Origin: Monomorium pharaonis
Lineage: Eukaryota > Arthropoda > Insecta > Hymenoptera > Formicidae
NCBI RefSeq assembly: GCF_013373865.1
Contig: NC_050472.1
Location: forward strand, 8,985,276 to 9,049,275
Direction of reading: 5' to 3'
Length of the DNA: 64,000 nt
Shown: piece by piece, positions 1-18,085 of the stretch
How the letters are laid out: each line of letters opens with the position of its first letter
How positions within the stretch are numbered: the stretch's first letter is position 1
The notes under the pieces: generated by a model
What the model saw: only the letters and a program-made list of their open reading frames with translations
The model's database searches: none
What the model was told of the DNA's origin: nothing
Program-made: the position numbers and the translations under genes

Positions 1-3000
1 GAAATGAAGTAAATTAAAAATCTGTTTTAAAACATTTATATGCTGTATATCTGGAGAAATACAAATATTTTATTTTTCAACAAAATTGCAGCATTGAATC
101 CATTCTATCGGTGAGATGATCGTCCAATCAGCGTGCACGATTACTGCCACACAGTTTAATCTAGAACAAAAAATAAAATTTCTTTTTTAGATAATATTTT
201 ATGAAAGATACATATGGATTTTGCGATACATTTAGAACTTTTCACTATCGACATTTTTGCACAAAATGATTAAAAACAAAACCTTATTTTTCAAATGTTT
301 ACCATTTTCAAAAATCAAATTTCTAATTATTTATGTATAATAATGCACAATAATGTTATGGAATTTTTACTTTAACGTTTTAAAAATCGTTTTTTAGATT
401 TCAAGTCAGAATTTTCACGTAAATAACCATTGTTTTTAAATCGCACCTTAAAGTACATTAAAGTAATATGCAACTTTTTCCGATTCAATGGTCTATTGAT
501 ATAAAATTAAGGGCGCCGACAGACGGGTGACTTTGTCACGGCGAAAATGCATCTGTTCACACGAGATGTCGCGACCTAAAAAATGATTAATGTATATGTA
601 TATACTAGCCTGTTTCAAGAATCAATTACTGAAGCATGAGAGATAGTACCCAGGCTCAAGACAAACTCCATCTCTCCATTTCTCAGCTGAATTACAAATA
701 TGCCATTACGCGGATATCAGATTTACTCTCAAGATCCGTTTAACGTATCGTATCTCAAAACTGAAGCAAATTCTTAATCAGAAATACAGCCAGAAATACG
801 GATCTCATTAATATAGTATAATTAAAAGTTCTTCGACGCGCGTGGAACTTTTTAGTATTCAACACGGTCGATCTTATTCGCACACCCCAACTGCATATGC
901 GAATTTCGTGGTAGAATCTTATGTATGTTACAAGTTTACGAGCCACTATATTGTAACGATATGGAGAGCGCGTTGCACGTATCCCTGTTAGTCAGTTTGG
1001 CACGTGCGTGGGTGTGTGTGTGTGTGCCAACGTAACTCGGCAAATACGATCGCGTGTGTGTATGTGTGTGTGTACCATCGCTCATACATCGTCCACGTTA
1101 AATTCACGGGGAACACGGCATACACTCATTGCAGTAATCCTGAAGTATCTCTGAAGGAAGCGGACAAGTCTATACGGCACGCACCCCTGCGCGCACCCCC
1201 ACGTACGCACTTTGGCGCACGCCCCGCGTAGCATCGTCGTAAAGTCAACAACGGGATGTAAACGCGTGGCACGGAACTGCACGTCTGGCTCATCTCCGGC
1301 CGCTCATCTAACTCGCGTGCCGAATTGTTCCCCGTTGTCGGATGGCCTCGGATGCGGAACTAAATCCACGTACAAGCGCGTACAAGCGCGCGCGCGCGCG
1401 CACACGTGTGTACACGTGATCTATGTGCGTGCGTTGTTCCCCCGTTGATTCTCGATTTACACGACACGGCCGCTACACCGTGTGTGTACACGCTTCGAAA
1501 CAGAGACGCGGGTTCGCCTGCGTGTCGGTTAATGTAACTCTTTGCTCGCGCGCGCGCACGCATCACAGCTTAGATCCGTGTTACCGGACGGACCTTATCA
1601 ATTTGCGCGTGCTCTCTCTCTCTCTGTCTCTGCCTCTCTCTCTCTTTTTGCAGGTGGAGCACCACCGCGGATAATTAATTAACCGTACTTCGGTACTACG
1701 GCTGGCGTATGCGCGCCGAGCGCGCGGTACATTATCGCGCAGACAGATATTACAGTGGCGTTTTGTCCACGTTTCATATATCTCCCGGTATACCGGTGGA
1801 TAAAAACACCCGGTCTATGAATCCGGGATCGCCGTTCGTTGCCAAAAGGGGAATGCAGGGAAAATAAAGAATTTCCGATTAAAGCGCGGCGTGAGCTCGA
1901 TACGCGGGGAATAAAATAATTTTTGCGAAATTCAAGGGGGAAAAATATTATTTTTAATAAGCAGAATTCGAACCGATTTTCTCTATTATACGAGTTTCAA
2001 TCGCATTAAAGTCTGGGTTACAGAAAAGCTTTTTAAGTGAAAATATGTTTCGGCTATTAACGTAATCCCGGACTTTTTCCCGCGCGGGGATTTGCACCAA
2101 TAACGGAAATTATTTTAAAAATATCATTGAAATCTCTCCTCTCTCTCTCTCTCTCTCTCCCTCCCTGTTGCAAAAAGCATCAAATGCATCCGTGCTAAAA
2201 GAAATTGTTTTTTTTACAAATCGTAAACGATGCTACTACAAAATATGCATAAATGTGTTGGACAAAATGATCGGACGGACGTTGCGCGCGATAGAGAGTT
2301 CTAGCTTTCGTTTTATATGATAACTATGATTATTACGATAATAGGTAATAAATGATGGTAATTAATGGCCGTGTCTAACTAACCACAAAGCGACATTAAT
2401 TACCGTGATTAATGATATATCCCACAATGAACGAGGCGCCGAAAATTTTTGGACGCCACAACAACGCGACGGGGGGGGGTGTCCCACCCTATTAATTTTA
2501 ATAGGTAGAGTCTACGACAAATTTCACCGCGACGCGATACACCTATCGCCGTAAACCATCGGCTCGCAAGTTCTCTCACGCGTAACACGATACACGCGTG
2601 CGTGCGCACGTCTCGCGGGGCTCGTTTCGCAGCCCCCTTTTACGGAGGCGCAGCGAAAAAGTTTGCCAACGAGCGGAGCCTTCTGTTCCGCGCGAGGGAA
2701 GTTGGGCGCGCCGAGTCGGGAAGGACTGTTTTGTCCCGAAGTGTCCAATAAAAGTGAAAATTGCTTTGAGATTCGGTTTATTGGGGGCGCGGACGCGAGC
2801 ATCTCGATGAAATTGCCCAGACGTATTCACGGATGACGTGTCATTCACCCCCCCCCCCCCGTTGGATATCTCGGCCCGCGCGCGCGTCTTCAAAGTGGAG
2901 CGTGCAATAATTTGCGCGTGCATGGACCGGCGCGGCATCCGTGCATACGCGTTGTGCGTATACATACCAAGATGTATTATACATAACGCGATATGTACAC

Positions 3001-3848
3001 ACATGCCGCTTCATGTCCTCCTACGCGACACCGTCGCGCCCGGGATGATCATAAATTATTGCAACGATTATATTGACAATTATGCGTAACGATCGGACGC
3101 GAATGTCAACGTGTGTATTTACCTGGACGGCTGGCGCGTCCCGTCCCCGTTTTAATTAATATAAAATCCCTGCGTTAGCGCAAATATTGATAATGCTAAT
3201 GCTAATACCCACTGTTTGCGAAATCACGTGTGAAATAAATCGCTGACGTTTCGTAATTGCGCTCTGATTAAGTGCATGGCCCTTTCTGCGGAGAGCTTCC
3301 ACGTCGAATTTTCATCGCCAATATAAATTTTATCCGGGAGGGGGGGGGGCGGCGTTCACGCGCGCGTCTGCGTGACGCTATATCCCAGCCCGGCCTTATG
3401 GAATTTCAAGTAGACACTGCGAATCTCAGCCCCGCACGCCTTTAAGGCTAACAAAGTTTTGCCTCGTTACGCTCTAGGATTATCGTTCACCGAGATTTTC
3501 TATCACGCCAGACGGTTGGATTCATCTTGCAGATAACGATCGATCTCCAACAAGATTCTGGAAGAAGAAAAAAAGGAGGCACTTGTTGATCCGAAAGAAA
3601 AGGAAGTGGGACTCGTTAAATAGTTGAAATTGCCTACTCGCTGAACTTTACATCTTGAAATTTCAATCAGCTAAGACACTCGTAACGAGCACGGCATATT
3701 CCTCGGAGGAGGGTTGCGAAACTTTTAATGGACCGACCGCGATCGCTAGATGTTATAATACAGCTAATTTGTCCGTTTTGTATTTATAGTATTAATTTTT
3801 GTCAGTCTATTTTTGCATGCTGTCTCCTCGACAATACGGAATCAAACA
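1..3848. other. Non-coding region with microsatellites
   Basis: I see no gene here. The stretch alternates AT-rich DNA with CpG-rich islands and simple repeats: GT/CA runs near 1012-1076 and 1385-1405, CT runs near 1613-1645 and 2137-2163, and poly-G/C runs near 2471, 2848 and 3341. A pyrimidine run ending TTTTTGCAG near 1654 resembles a splice acceptor, but only a few codons follow before a stop. TAATTA cores cluster near 2340-2410. Short open frames follow the simple repeats and show no family signature. Confidence 0.6.
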
Positions 3849-4098
3849 CGGAGGGAATTTTCTCTTAAAATTTACCCTCAAAATCTAGTAATTGTGGAAT
3901 AATGTGTGACCTCGAGGAATTTTACTATACTTTTTAGTAAAATTTAATATACTTTTATTAAATTTTACTAAAAGTATAGTAAATTTTATTATACTTTAGT
4001 ACATTTTACTAAAAAGTGTAGTAAAATTCCTCGAGGTCACACATTATCCCACAATTATTAAATTTTGAGGGTAAATTTTAAGAGAAAATTCTCTCCGC
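3849..4098. mobile_element. Foldback MITE, about 250 bp
   Basis: The two halves are near-perfect inverted copies. The left half opens with gaattttctcttaaaattta and the right half closes with its complement. The arms continue through a shared block reading gtgtgacctcgaggaa and meet in an AT-rich loop made of tactaaaag-type repeats. There is no coding capacity. The structure is that of a MITE with arms of roughly 100 bp; the superfamily cannot be assigned. Confidence 0.8.
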
Positions 4099-5231
4099 GA
4101 AGTATGAATACAATGGAGAGTATAACATCGATATAAAATGCCCCTCCAAGTTATTCATGTGCCAATCCGCGGACTAAGGAGCTGATTACTCGTTCTTTAC
4201 AACGCGCAATAATGTAACCCGAGCAATTAGCGAGAAGCTTTCTCCCGCTCGACGTCGGGGGAAGAGGGACGGCCGGGAAATCGAGTGGGAAACGGGACGA
4301 ATCGGGGCGACGGGAATGTCGAACATCCGTTGCCGGGGTGCGGCCGAGACGGGAAGAAACCGAGTAAGAAATTGCCGCGGGCCAACTTTATGCCGCGCGA
4401 GAAAGTTAAGTCGAAGCATCATTAACCGACCGAGGGGGCTAATGAGATGCACCTGCAGCGCGGAAACGAGACCGCCTGAACTTTTCGGCGTGCGCGTAAT
4501 AAACTAAATGCGGTGTAACTTAAAGTATGTACGTCGTTTAGGGGTAGCGCGGATATTTTTGTTTCAATCTGTCAGGCGAAGAAAAGAAACAGTCGTGATC
4601 GAATTAACAAGATATACGCTTGGTTAAGCAAATTTTGGCGAAAGTAAACGAAATTTTTGGTTGTTATAATCAAATTTGGTATTTTGGAATGTTTTAATAT
4701 GGTAATTATAAGGATTGGATCTGCAAAAAATGTTGACATATAGCAGTCGCCCTGCTGCAATGTTCTATTTCTCGTTAAAAAAAAGTTGTAAGATCTACAC
4801 TTTTTAACCAAAGTTCTCGAAATTTTATTCGAAGATGAAAGCAAATGAGAGATGCATTTTGATAGCAGTTTTTTGTTCTGCAAAAATTAAATCAAGAATC
4901 TAATAATTTCCGTGAGAATTTTGATTCGTTCCCTTTCGGGGACGGACATACCGGTAGAATCAGATTTTCAATTAATGCAACCAGACTTTTTTTCGTACGG
5001 CCGGAATCAGAATCGACGCAATCAAATTTGTCTGTTTTAATGAAAATTATCGTTTATTTTCCCAAACTGTATTGATTCAACTGACTTATTTTTCAGTGTA
5101 ACAATAAACTGCGTAATGTTTCTGTCAAATGAAAGGAATGAGGTTGAAAATTGGTAATTTAATATCAGCGATGTATTTCAATATTCTAAGATTAACGACA
5201 AGTCTTTTTTTCAACTATTCTGTCGAGAGGA

Positions 5232-5263
<32 letters not shown>

Positions 5264-6478
5264 AGAGAGAGGGAGAGAAGAAATTCATTAACTTCACTTT
5301 CGGCATCATATTAACGCATCGTTACGGGCGCCGGGAAAGCGCTCGTTGCAACCTCACGTCGGACGCCGCGGAGCGCGGAATATTGAATTCTGAAAATTGA
5401 CAGACATTAATTGCATCCCGTTAGTTCGAGTCCGCGTCGGACGCGCGAGTCCAGGGGCCACAGACGCGTTTTCGGTAACACGTAATATGTTACCGTTACT
5501 CTATCTCTCTCACTCTCCCTTTCACACACACACCCCCCCCCCCTTCCCTCTCTCGTCGTGGGAACAAATGCGGCGCTTTAGTTTAGTTTAATTTAGTTGG
5601 GCGTTCTCGTCACGTAGTCGCGGTGCACGCGCAACCTGTAAACTATTGCGGCGACACATTCAAAACGCCGATAGGGGTGCTTTCGGAAGGCGACGAAGAC
5701 TCCGAGGATTGGGGCTGCGGGGGGATCGGGTGGTTGGTTGGCGGGACCGCGGGAATGTCATCGAGCAACTGTATACACGTCGTGCGAAACGAGCGTAATC
5801 CTTTCGCCGTCGCGGGAGAGACTTATGTACACGCGCGCGGTAAATGCGCGCATTGCCGCGGATCTCGCGACGAAATGCTGTATACGAACACGCGGCGCAT
5901 TTTCGGAGAAACGCTTTTGAATTTTCCCGGTCGCGATACGATCGCTCGCGCGGGACACGGTAATCTATTCGAGTGATTCGCGCTATCGTCGCGCAAGTAC
6001 CATTCGCGAGCCCGGAAGAAGAAGTCCGAAAGGTAGTTTCGCTGACGCAAGTTTCGTCGTCGTTGCATTTAAACTCCGTGCGCGTCTTACAAGGGGGTCT
6101 TACGGTTCCGCAACTTCGAAAGGATGCACGTGCGCGGCGTAGAAGTCCGTCGACGTTGCCGAGGACTAAAGTGCACAATGTTTATTCGTGCTGAACGCGC
6201 CTTTTGATCTTCGCGATGTACCAAGATGAGAGCATCGGGGGGGAGGGGGGTGGACCGGTCCGTTCGAGTTAGGGCACGAGAAGGAAAAGGAATATATAAT
6301 GTATACGTATATATGCACATATGTAAAGAAAACGAAAGGGAGGGAGGGGCGAAAGGGGAGAGTCGCGGCATCGGCGATCCACTTGAAAAATTGTGTTAAG
6401 GGGCCGTCAACCTCGGCACGGTGCAGACAAAGCGATTGGATAGGATGAAATAGCGTTTCTCCTTGGAGCGTTCCTTTC

Positions 6479-6515
<37 letters not shown>

Positions 6516-7136
6516 CGCGATGTTCCAGCTTTCGTCCCGAGAAACTCCGCTTTGTGCGCTGAAAAGAAAATGCACTGCGCCACCCCCGTTATATTCGTGC
6601 GTCTCCTTCTTCTTCGTTTCTTTGCTTTCGCCTCGTCTATCACGATACCCTGGCTGTCTTTTGAACGCAACCGATTGCCTTTCGGTATCATTGCTAATAC
6701 GACCGTCTCTTTAAGAATAATTCAATTGTACACCGCGTGAGATTGCATAAAAACTTATGTAAAAAAAAGAACGCAAATTGCGTATATGCATATACGAGTA
6801 TGTTTTGCACTTATAAGAGAATTAAATTAAGTTAATCATACCAGCCGTCGAAAGGGATTTATGTGCTTTGAGTAATTCCGGGCGCGCGAAATTATTAGGA
6901 TCCGAGATTAATCGGAGGAGTATTTAAAAATAAAACGAATGTCTTTTTGCAATTGCTATTGTGCATACTGAAAAAAATAATTGGTTAAATCTTAAAAATG
7001 GATATAAGAAATACTTTGGCAAAATATTAACAATTCTTAATTTTTATTAAAATAACCAGATAAACTTAATCGCATGCATTTCGATTATACTGGAAAAAAA
7101 TTTGGTTGTATTAATTGGAAAGATCCAAATTAATAT
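4099..7136. other. Non-coding region
   Basis: I see no supported gene. The stretch holds (GA)n runs near 5227-5280 and 6484-6512, CpG-rich patches near 4240-4400 and 5600-6200, and poly-C at 5531. Open frames in the CpG-rich patches occur on both strands and in overlapping frames, as expected when stop codons are rare. Confidence 0.55.
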
Positions 7137-7234
7137 CCCAGACAACGCAAAATCGAGTCATAAGACTCTTTACATCTACTCTTTTTGTCTCTAAAACGTT
7201 TTATGACCTCGATTCTAGACTTTGTGTTGTCTGG
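7137..7234. mobile_element. Short hairpin MITE with CCCAGACAA ends
   Basis: The left end reads CCCAGACAACGCAAA and the right end is the inverted match TTTGTGTTGTCTGG. Inner arms also pair: aatcgagtcataa on the left against ttatgacctcgatt on the right. The total is about 98 bp. The CCCAG termini recall those of the larger elements further right in the window. Confidence 0.7.
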
Positions 7235-8231
7235 TATATCTGTCTGAAATAAAACGTAATTGTAGGAAATTATTCAGAATTAATTTAGATACATTAAGTT
7301 TTCATTTTTTAATCCAATTTTGGGGACTTGACAAATTATTTTATTAGCCCATTCATCAAAAATGTTACGCTTTTTATTCTACTATGGATCGTTTTCTTTT
7401 TACGAGAAGAATAAATAAAGCGCCGCCACTGTCTAATGGCTCTACTACGCGTAACTGCTATATACCAGAAGTTTTGTTCATCCAACCAGAAAGTGTTAAT
7501 CAAATCCTTGTAGTTATCATAAGTACTTAAATGTTCCGATTGAATTACAAAACATTTGACTGTAACCAGAAATTCTATTCATTTCCACCATAATTTATTT
7601 AACATATTTTAATTTAAGTATAATTCTTTTTCTATAAATAAAGCCAAACGTAAAATCAGTCTTTAGAATGAAGGGGAATAAGAGAACTCGCAATCGTGGA
7701 CTCAGTAGTAATCATACTTATTAAACGCACTTGAGCATCTCTCCTTGAGCTCAGTTTCCGTAAGAACGGAGAAAGCGGCTCGATAGGATTTTCTGTACCG
7801 ACGAAGAGTGGTGTAACTTTTCGTCTAATGCGCTAAAATAAAGTAACGGGGAAATTGACTTACTTAAATCAGTTGACTCGAGTTGGCCGCAGAGAAGGAA
7901 AACGAGAAAAGCTTCCTTCCTGCTCACCTTCCCCCCCCCCCTTCTCCTCTCCTTCCGCCCCCTCAGGGACAAAGTTTGCAGCTTGTGCCGTGTGAAGTAA
8001 CTTTGCTAATTAATAGGCGTAACAATATTAGCGTAAGCTACGTTAGTCTGACTTTCACTGGCGAATATTATGCACCCATGCAACGTGACAGGAAAATATT
8101 AGACACGTTAACGACAATGTCGTCGCCTTAAGTAAGAGCAGCAGAGTACACAACGTCGTTATTGACCCTAAACTTGGAAGAAGGTGAACTTGAAATTGCG
8201 TCACAATGGAGAGAACCGTGAAGGACAGAAG
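7235..8231. other. Non-coding region
   Basis: AT-rich sequence with a poly-C run near 7930. I see nothing that I can name. Confidence 0.5.
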
Positions 8232-8452
8232 ATGAAACGAGCGAGACGTGGACATTCGTTGAAAATTGTTCTATTGATATTGAGCTGTGCCATTGTGTTC
8301 AATGCTTAAGTTTTAACGATAAAGATTAGACATTGTAAAATATCCAACCTCTTTGTGGAAGAGTGAACAAACGCATTGTCGGTGGTGTAACGTCACGCAC
8401 ATACCGGGGTGCGCTGCAATTTCAATTTATGGTTCTGGATTTCTATCGATAG
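8232..8452 (+). pseudogene. Remnant of a secreted trypsin-like serine protease
   Basis: Two short pieces point to a secreted S1-family protease. The first, starting at the ATG at 8232, encodes 25 residues: a basic N-terminus (KRARR) then a hydrophobic core ending VFNA, which looks like a signal peptide, followed by TAA. The second piece, 8354-8452, encodes CGRVNKRIVGG. This matches the activation site of the family, with a disulphide Cys in the propeptide, then R|IVGG, whose new N-terminus inserts into the active-site pocket. The frame stops at TAG 21 codons after this motif, and no LTAAHC, DIAL or GDSGGP block is seen downstream. I infer a decayed fragment. A chance match of the longer motif is unlikely but possible. 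Confidence 0.42.
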
Positions 8453-10468
8453 ATGCCATCCATCACTATCGCTGTGTCAGAAAGATAAAATTTTAGATTT
8501 CCATAACGTTTTACGTTTTCGAAGGTAAACGAATGTATACGCACGGAAAATATCTCAACAAAATGCATCACCACCTGTTACTGTTACAACACAAACGAAA
8601 ATATTCGAGTAATTACATCAATGCCGACGAGCATATATTTTAACGCCGGTTAGCATCACAATTAATTTTACAACCATTAATTTTAGTAGAATTGTATAAA
8701 CACCAGCGTGGCACACGCTCTCTTCCTCATCGAGTATTATTCCATTATCAGGTTAATAAAAGTTTGCGCAACCGACAATTCGATCATATTTAACATAAAT
8801 TGCACTCATGAAAGGGTGCTAATAAAAATGCCTCGCCGGGTTTTTAATGATATATCCCATGTAAAACGGAAAAGAAATATCGCGCATTCTCGTTGCATTT
8901 GCCGGACCATATTTTCCATCCGCACCCGAACGTGTAAATTATTACGTAGCGAAAACGGACAGGGATACTGTCTAAGGAACGGCGTATAATTTATTTTTAC
9001 ACAATTCGCCATTTGCATTTAAAAAGAGCGAGTATTTACGAGATAAACGATAACCTTTCTGCCAAGCACGGGCGTATAAGTAAAAAAAAAAAAAAGAGAG
9101 AGAAGGCGAAAGGGGTGGCGTCGTGGGGAAGGCACGGGGCGAAGAGGGCGGACGGACGGACGGACGTAGAAAATGAAAAGAGTTTCTGACCCCTTAGGCA
9201 AATCTACACCGAACTACGTCTGCACCGAACTACAACGTTGCAATGGCACCGTTGCATCTCCGCGTCGGGCACCCTCCTTCGCCCCCTTTCTCTCGCCTGC
9301 CTCCCTCGCGCCTCCATCTCGCCGACCACTTCGCCCCCATTGTAAAGTCTGTGTCGCGGAATTTAAAAGTCAAAGCGAATGCAGATTAGACGTACCCCCG
9401 GCGTGTGTATATAGGTCACCCCTTTTGTCTGTATCTCTGCATGTTTCTCAACGCGCCCCCTCCCCCCTCCCCCTCCGCGTAAGTACGTATGCGCGTGTAT
9501 TTTTACGCGTGATCCCTTTACGCCCGCGACCATTGAAAAGTTTTTTATCGATTTGCGGAAATTCGTCTCGTCAAGGCAGCGATATTATTGTTGCGAGTGA
9601 GCAACGCGTAGTCTGCGAGATAGAAATGCTGAAATTTGTTAGATAATATCGAAATAATAGGAAAATGTTATTAATAAAATATAAAAATCCTATTTCGGTT
9701 TCCGAAAGTTCTGTATTTATACAAATAGCTAATATTGGAAAATATAACGTTGAAAAAGCGCGTTCTTTTTATACGTATTTGAACGGATCATCACATTGAA
9801 AGAAAGATATCTCTTTGCTGTGCTGTCACAATGTAACGATAGAAAAATACGAATATTGATATGCGCGCAAAAAACAGAGTAAAATTAAAAATATTTCATT
9901 CTTTGTTATGTTATCATGTTATCATAATAACAAGTCTTTATTTAAAGCAAATCACCTTTGAAATTCTGACATATGGCAGGCATTGCAATCCAAATGCCTG
10001 TCATGTACACTCTACCTGCGATGAAATACGAGGTTGATGTTGAGACTCAGTAAATTTTAATTTAAATTGAATTACGCTTTAGCATTCGAATTGTATGCCT
10101 CTGTACTATTTACTATATAAATATTATCATATTTGTAATATGTTCCATAAATTTTGTAACATTTGGTAGAACTTTCTATCCGAATTATTAAAATTTGTTA
10201 AAATCTAGAGAAATACAAATTGTCTTTGCACTCTTTTTTTAATTACGTGACATTATATGGTGACATTATAATTGTAATTTCTTATTACTGCTTATTATTG
10301 CAATATCTCCAGACAGCCAATCAATTTCAACAGAATATAGATTAATATAATGTATAATATGTAGATATACGACGATATTGATCAACCACACATATCGATG
10401 TAATAATTAGAGAGTTACCGCACATCGCCGTCAGTACTGTAAAATGACTAATGTAATTAGCAAGTATG

Positions 10469-10523
<55 letters not shown>

Positions 10524-11141
10524 GAAACCAAAATAAAGTCTAAAATGAATTGACATACTTAATTCTGTGTCAAGTAAGTGCAACAAAGTATATTCTCACT
10601 ACAAAATAGAAACTTATGTAATGTAAAGGAAAAGATGAGATTATGATCCTCGTAATATCTTCGTTATTACATAAAGAATTCTAGTGATCAATCACTCATT
10701 TGCTTAGTAGCTCGCTATTATGCATAAATGCTAATATGCCAATTTACAACAACTGACATTTGTTATAAAATATTTTGAGCGTTTTGAAATTTTTCCAAGA
10801 TATACAATATTTTAATGTTGAATTAATTAATTAAATTTAAGCTAATACTTAAAGCTAAATAATGTTTTGTTATTTTTAACTTCCACGAGTGTCGAAATTT
10901 ATTGTTTTAACACAAAAGTAATTAACACATAGTACTTAAAAGAACTACTGCTAATTGATTTATTTCTCCAATTAAATTGCTTAGTTTCAAAATAAATAGC
11001 ATTCATATTAACATGCGCATCTAATAAGTAATTAAATTAGAATCAAATTTCAGATTCTTAAGGTAATCTATTTTAGTTAAATTAATAAAATATTGAGCAA
11101 AGACTATCTATAAAAATAATTTAAAAAAATATATACATATG
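8453..11141. other. Non-coding AT-rich region
   Basis: I see no gene. The stretch contains a purine-rich patch at 9080-9120, a CpG and poly-C rich patch at 9240-9480 and long AT-rich DNA. Confidence 0.55.
10464..10522. repeat. (TA)n microsatellite
   Basis: Uninterrupted or nearly uninterrupted alternating TA for about 55 bp. It is cruciform-prone and carries no other signal. Confidence 0.95.
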
Positions 11142-11327
11142 CACAGAGAGAAAGATTTCTTTAGATTTAATAAACAGTTTTGTTCGACTATTCCAAAGTT
11201 TATATTTCTTTGGTTTCAATAAATTTTCTTTAGATTTAATACAATTTATTAAAACCAAAGAAATATATATGTTTTGGAATAGTCGAATAAAATTTTTATG
11301 AAATCTAAAGAACTCTTTCTCTCTGTG
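11142..11327. mobile_element. Hairpin MITE with CACAGAGAG ends
   Basis: The left end CACAGAGAGAAAG matches the right end CTTTCTCTCTGTG in inverted orientation. Internal blocks such as ttcgactattcca and tggaatagtcgaa also pair, leaving a loop near 11230. No coding capacity. Confidence 0.8.
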
Positions 11328-11528
11328 TATAAAACTCAAATTCATAATTCAATATTATAAATTTAACAATTTTCTTTGTATAAACGTAAGCATATTATCA
11401 AATATATGTAATAATAAATAACAAAAAACCAATTAAATTATATATATATTATTTAAATACATATATATACACATATATACATATATGTAATGTGTAACTT
11501 AATTGTTTTCTATAATTCTACATCCCAT

Positions 11529-15765
<4,237 letters not shown>

Positions 15766-16138
15766 GCACCTTATCTTATTGCATCGCAAATTTTGATGCA
15801 CTTGCAATACAAATCTGCCGAATTAACAAAAAAAATGACACTTTGAAAACATGCCAACTTTCCGTGGCATTTAAAATTAAAAAATTATTTTTTCTACAGA
15901 ATTCTTGAAAAGTTCTATAGGTACAGATAGGTTTTAGAAATAGTTGTGGCCTTTAATCATTTTTAAATAATTTTAAACCTGTACGTTGGCATTTCACCAC
16001 AGGAGTAAAGTACTTTCAAAGTGTCATATTTTTAATTAATTTGGCGGAACTATTGCTACAAACTATTAGGAACTGTAAAACTATCGCAAGTGCAAATAAA
16101 ACTTGTATCAAAACTTGCGGTGTAAAAAGATAAGGTGC
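15766..16138. mobile_element. Foldback MITE, about 370 bp
   Basis: The left end GCACCTTATCTT pairs with the right end AAGATAAGGTGC. Further inward, gacactttgaaa pairs with tttcaaagtgtc and atgccaac with gttggcat. The arms are imperfect, which suggests an old insertion. Confidence 0.78.
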
Positions 16139-17229
16139 CGACTTCATACACGCACACACTGAAATGTGCCTTCCGGTGAAGAAGTACTATTGCAAGATAC
16201 AAACAGATCTCGGATAATTGAAATGCTTCCGGGATTGCAAACGAAGACAAGAAGAATCGTCGACGAACGTTTCTTTTTTCGTGCTATGTAAATTGCATTA
16301 CCGTTGGATATCAGTGTCGCGCGAAAAAAATCAAATTGCGCTCGCCGGTGTACCGCTCGTTTCCTCCTGGTCGACCCGGTGCGGCCATTAAACATTCATA
16401 TTCTCGCGGGCGTAAACTTTAAAATTCTGTCATGAATGTCGAACTTTTCCTTTATCGCGTCGCGCGCCTCACTGAAACTTCTTCTCCGACTTAAACGTCG
16501 TGAAATGCCGTCTAGTAAAGAGGTGTAGTCAGAATTTCTCAACTCTTATGCGCGAAAAAATAAAAAGATCTGCCGATAACTCTATTTTCGCACTAAATTT
16601 CTATTAAACCAGTTGCTTTTTAAATTTGAGAATAGTCTTATCGATTTTCCTTGTATTGTGTAAAATATCACAGTATGTAACAGGAGCGTAAAGTCGGCCT
16701 TTGTGCACGAGTATTTACCTGCACGAGTGCAAAAGGCTGTTATATTCGTGTTGCATACCGTATTTTTTATTACTCATGCGTCAATGTATGGTCCCTTAAG
16801 TGTCTTTTCACAAATTAACAAATTAGCCAAGATTAGGTTCGCGAAAGCGACAAAGCGTCGGTCAATTCTACAAGAATTACCATATATGTGTATCGCGAGA
16901 TAACGCGCATGCGAATACTGAAATGATCAAACGAATTGAAAGTCGTGCTGAAATGTTTTTCGCCACAATTCACACTATTTATGATAACTGCAGTTATCAT
17001 ATACAAAAAAAATTGTAATTATAAGTTTATAGTAACATTTATGATATTATTTGTAAGTATGCATACGTGTTTGCAAAGCATTTACATAATAAAAAATTAT
17101 AAATTTAATATTATATTATTTAAATATTTATATTAACAATCACAAATTTCTATTTATAATTGATGACGTCACCGTTCTTCAATTATCCGTGTGTCCTGTA
17201 TTTAAAGACCAAAAATGCAAAAAATTTTT
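16139..17229. other. Non-coding region
   Basis: A mixed-composition stretch with no gene that I can support. Confidence 0.5.
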
Positions 17230-17572
17230 TAAAGTTTATTTGTTCATAAAAATATTTGCTTCAAAATACAAGTTATGTAGCTTATACGTACAAATGAATG
17301 GTGTTCCCGGGTTCGGAATAGATTGAGGAATAAGATTATAATCGTCAAATTACGATTACAAGCCGTACAAAAAAGATATTTTTAAAATAAAAGCGCTTAA
17401 AAGAATAAAATTTTTGATCACATAAATATGTTTTTTTACGGCTTGTAAACGTAATTTGACAAATATAGTCTTATTCCTTTTATTCCAAACTGCGAGACAC
17501 CATTTATTTGTAAGTATAAGCTATATAACTTGTATTTTAAAGCAAATTTTTTCATGAACAAAGATAAATAAT
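17230..17572. mobile_element. Foldback MITE, about 340 bp
   Basis: Two arms of about 150 bp pair around a loop near 17400. Diagnostic paired blocks are atacaagttatgtag with ctatataacttgtat and aggaataagatta with tagtcttattcct. Arm divergence is visible, so it is not recent. Confidence 0.78.
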
Positions 17573-17632
17573 GACTCTGCATTATTGACCTCAATCAAGT
17601 TTGATGGGCAGTTTAGCATCCTCTTAAGTATT

Positions 17633-18085
17633 TACAATTACAAAACGAAAAACAACAAAATTTCGGCAAACATGTTATTTTTAATTGTAATATCTATCGC
17701 CGTAAAAATATTCACTTATAAAATGATGTATTCTCTTATAAAATGTAATACTTGGCAATATTAAATTGGCGAGTAATTATTACTTATTTTAAGCATTGAA
17801 AGTACTAACAACACTTTCAATACTTGAAATAAGTATTAATTATAGGCCCATTTAATATTGATTAGTATTGCATTTGTATAATCTAGAGTTTGTAAGAGCG
17901 TTTTACATAAATGTTTATAATTAAATATTTATAATTAAAGAAAAAAATTTTTAGTCGTAACTTTGTTGTTTCTAACATTTAACTTAGTTTACTGCTTAAA
18001 GTTTATCCTATCTGTGTTGAATACTTTATGTATGTGTTAAGTACGTGTTTGCCAAAATTTTATTCTTCGTTTTGTAATTGTAAAT
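17633..18085. repeat. Imperfect palindrome, about 450 bp
   Basis: The block acaattacaaaacgaa on the left matches ttcgttttgtaattgt on the right, and cggcaaacatg matches cgtgtttgccaa. A smaller hairpin centred near 17810 (cattgaaagta with actttcaatac) sits inside. This is probably a MITE with another inserted in it. Confidence 0.65.
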
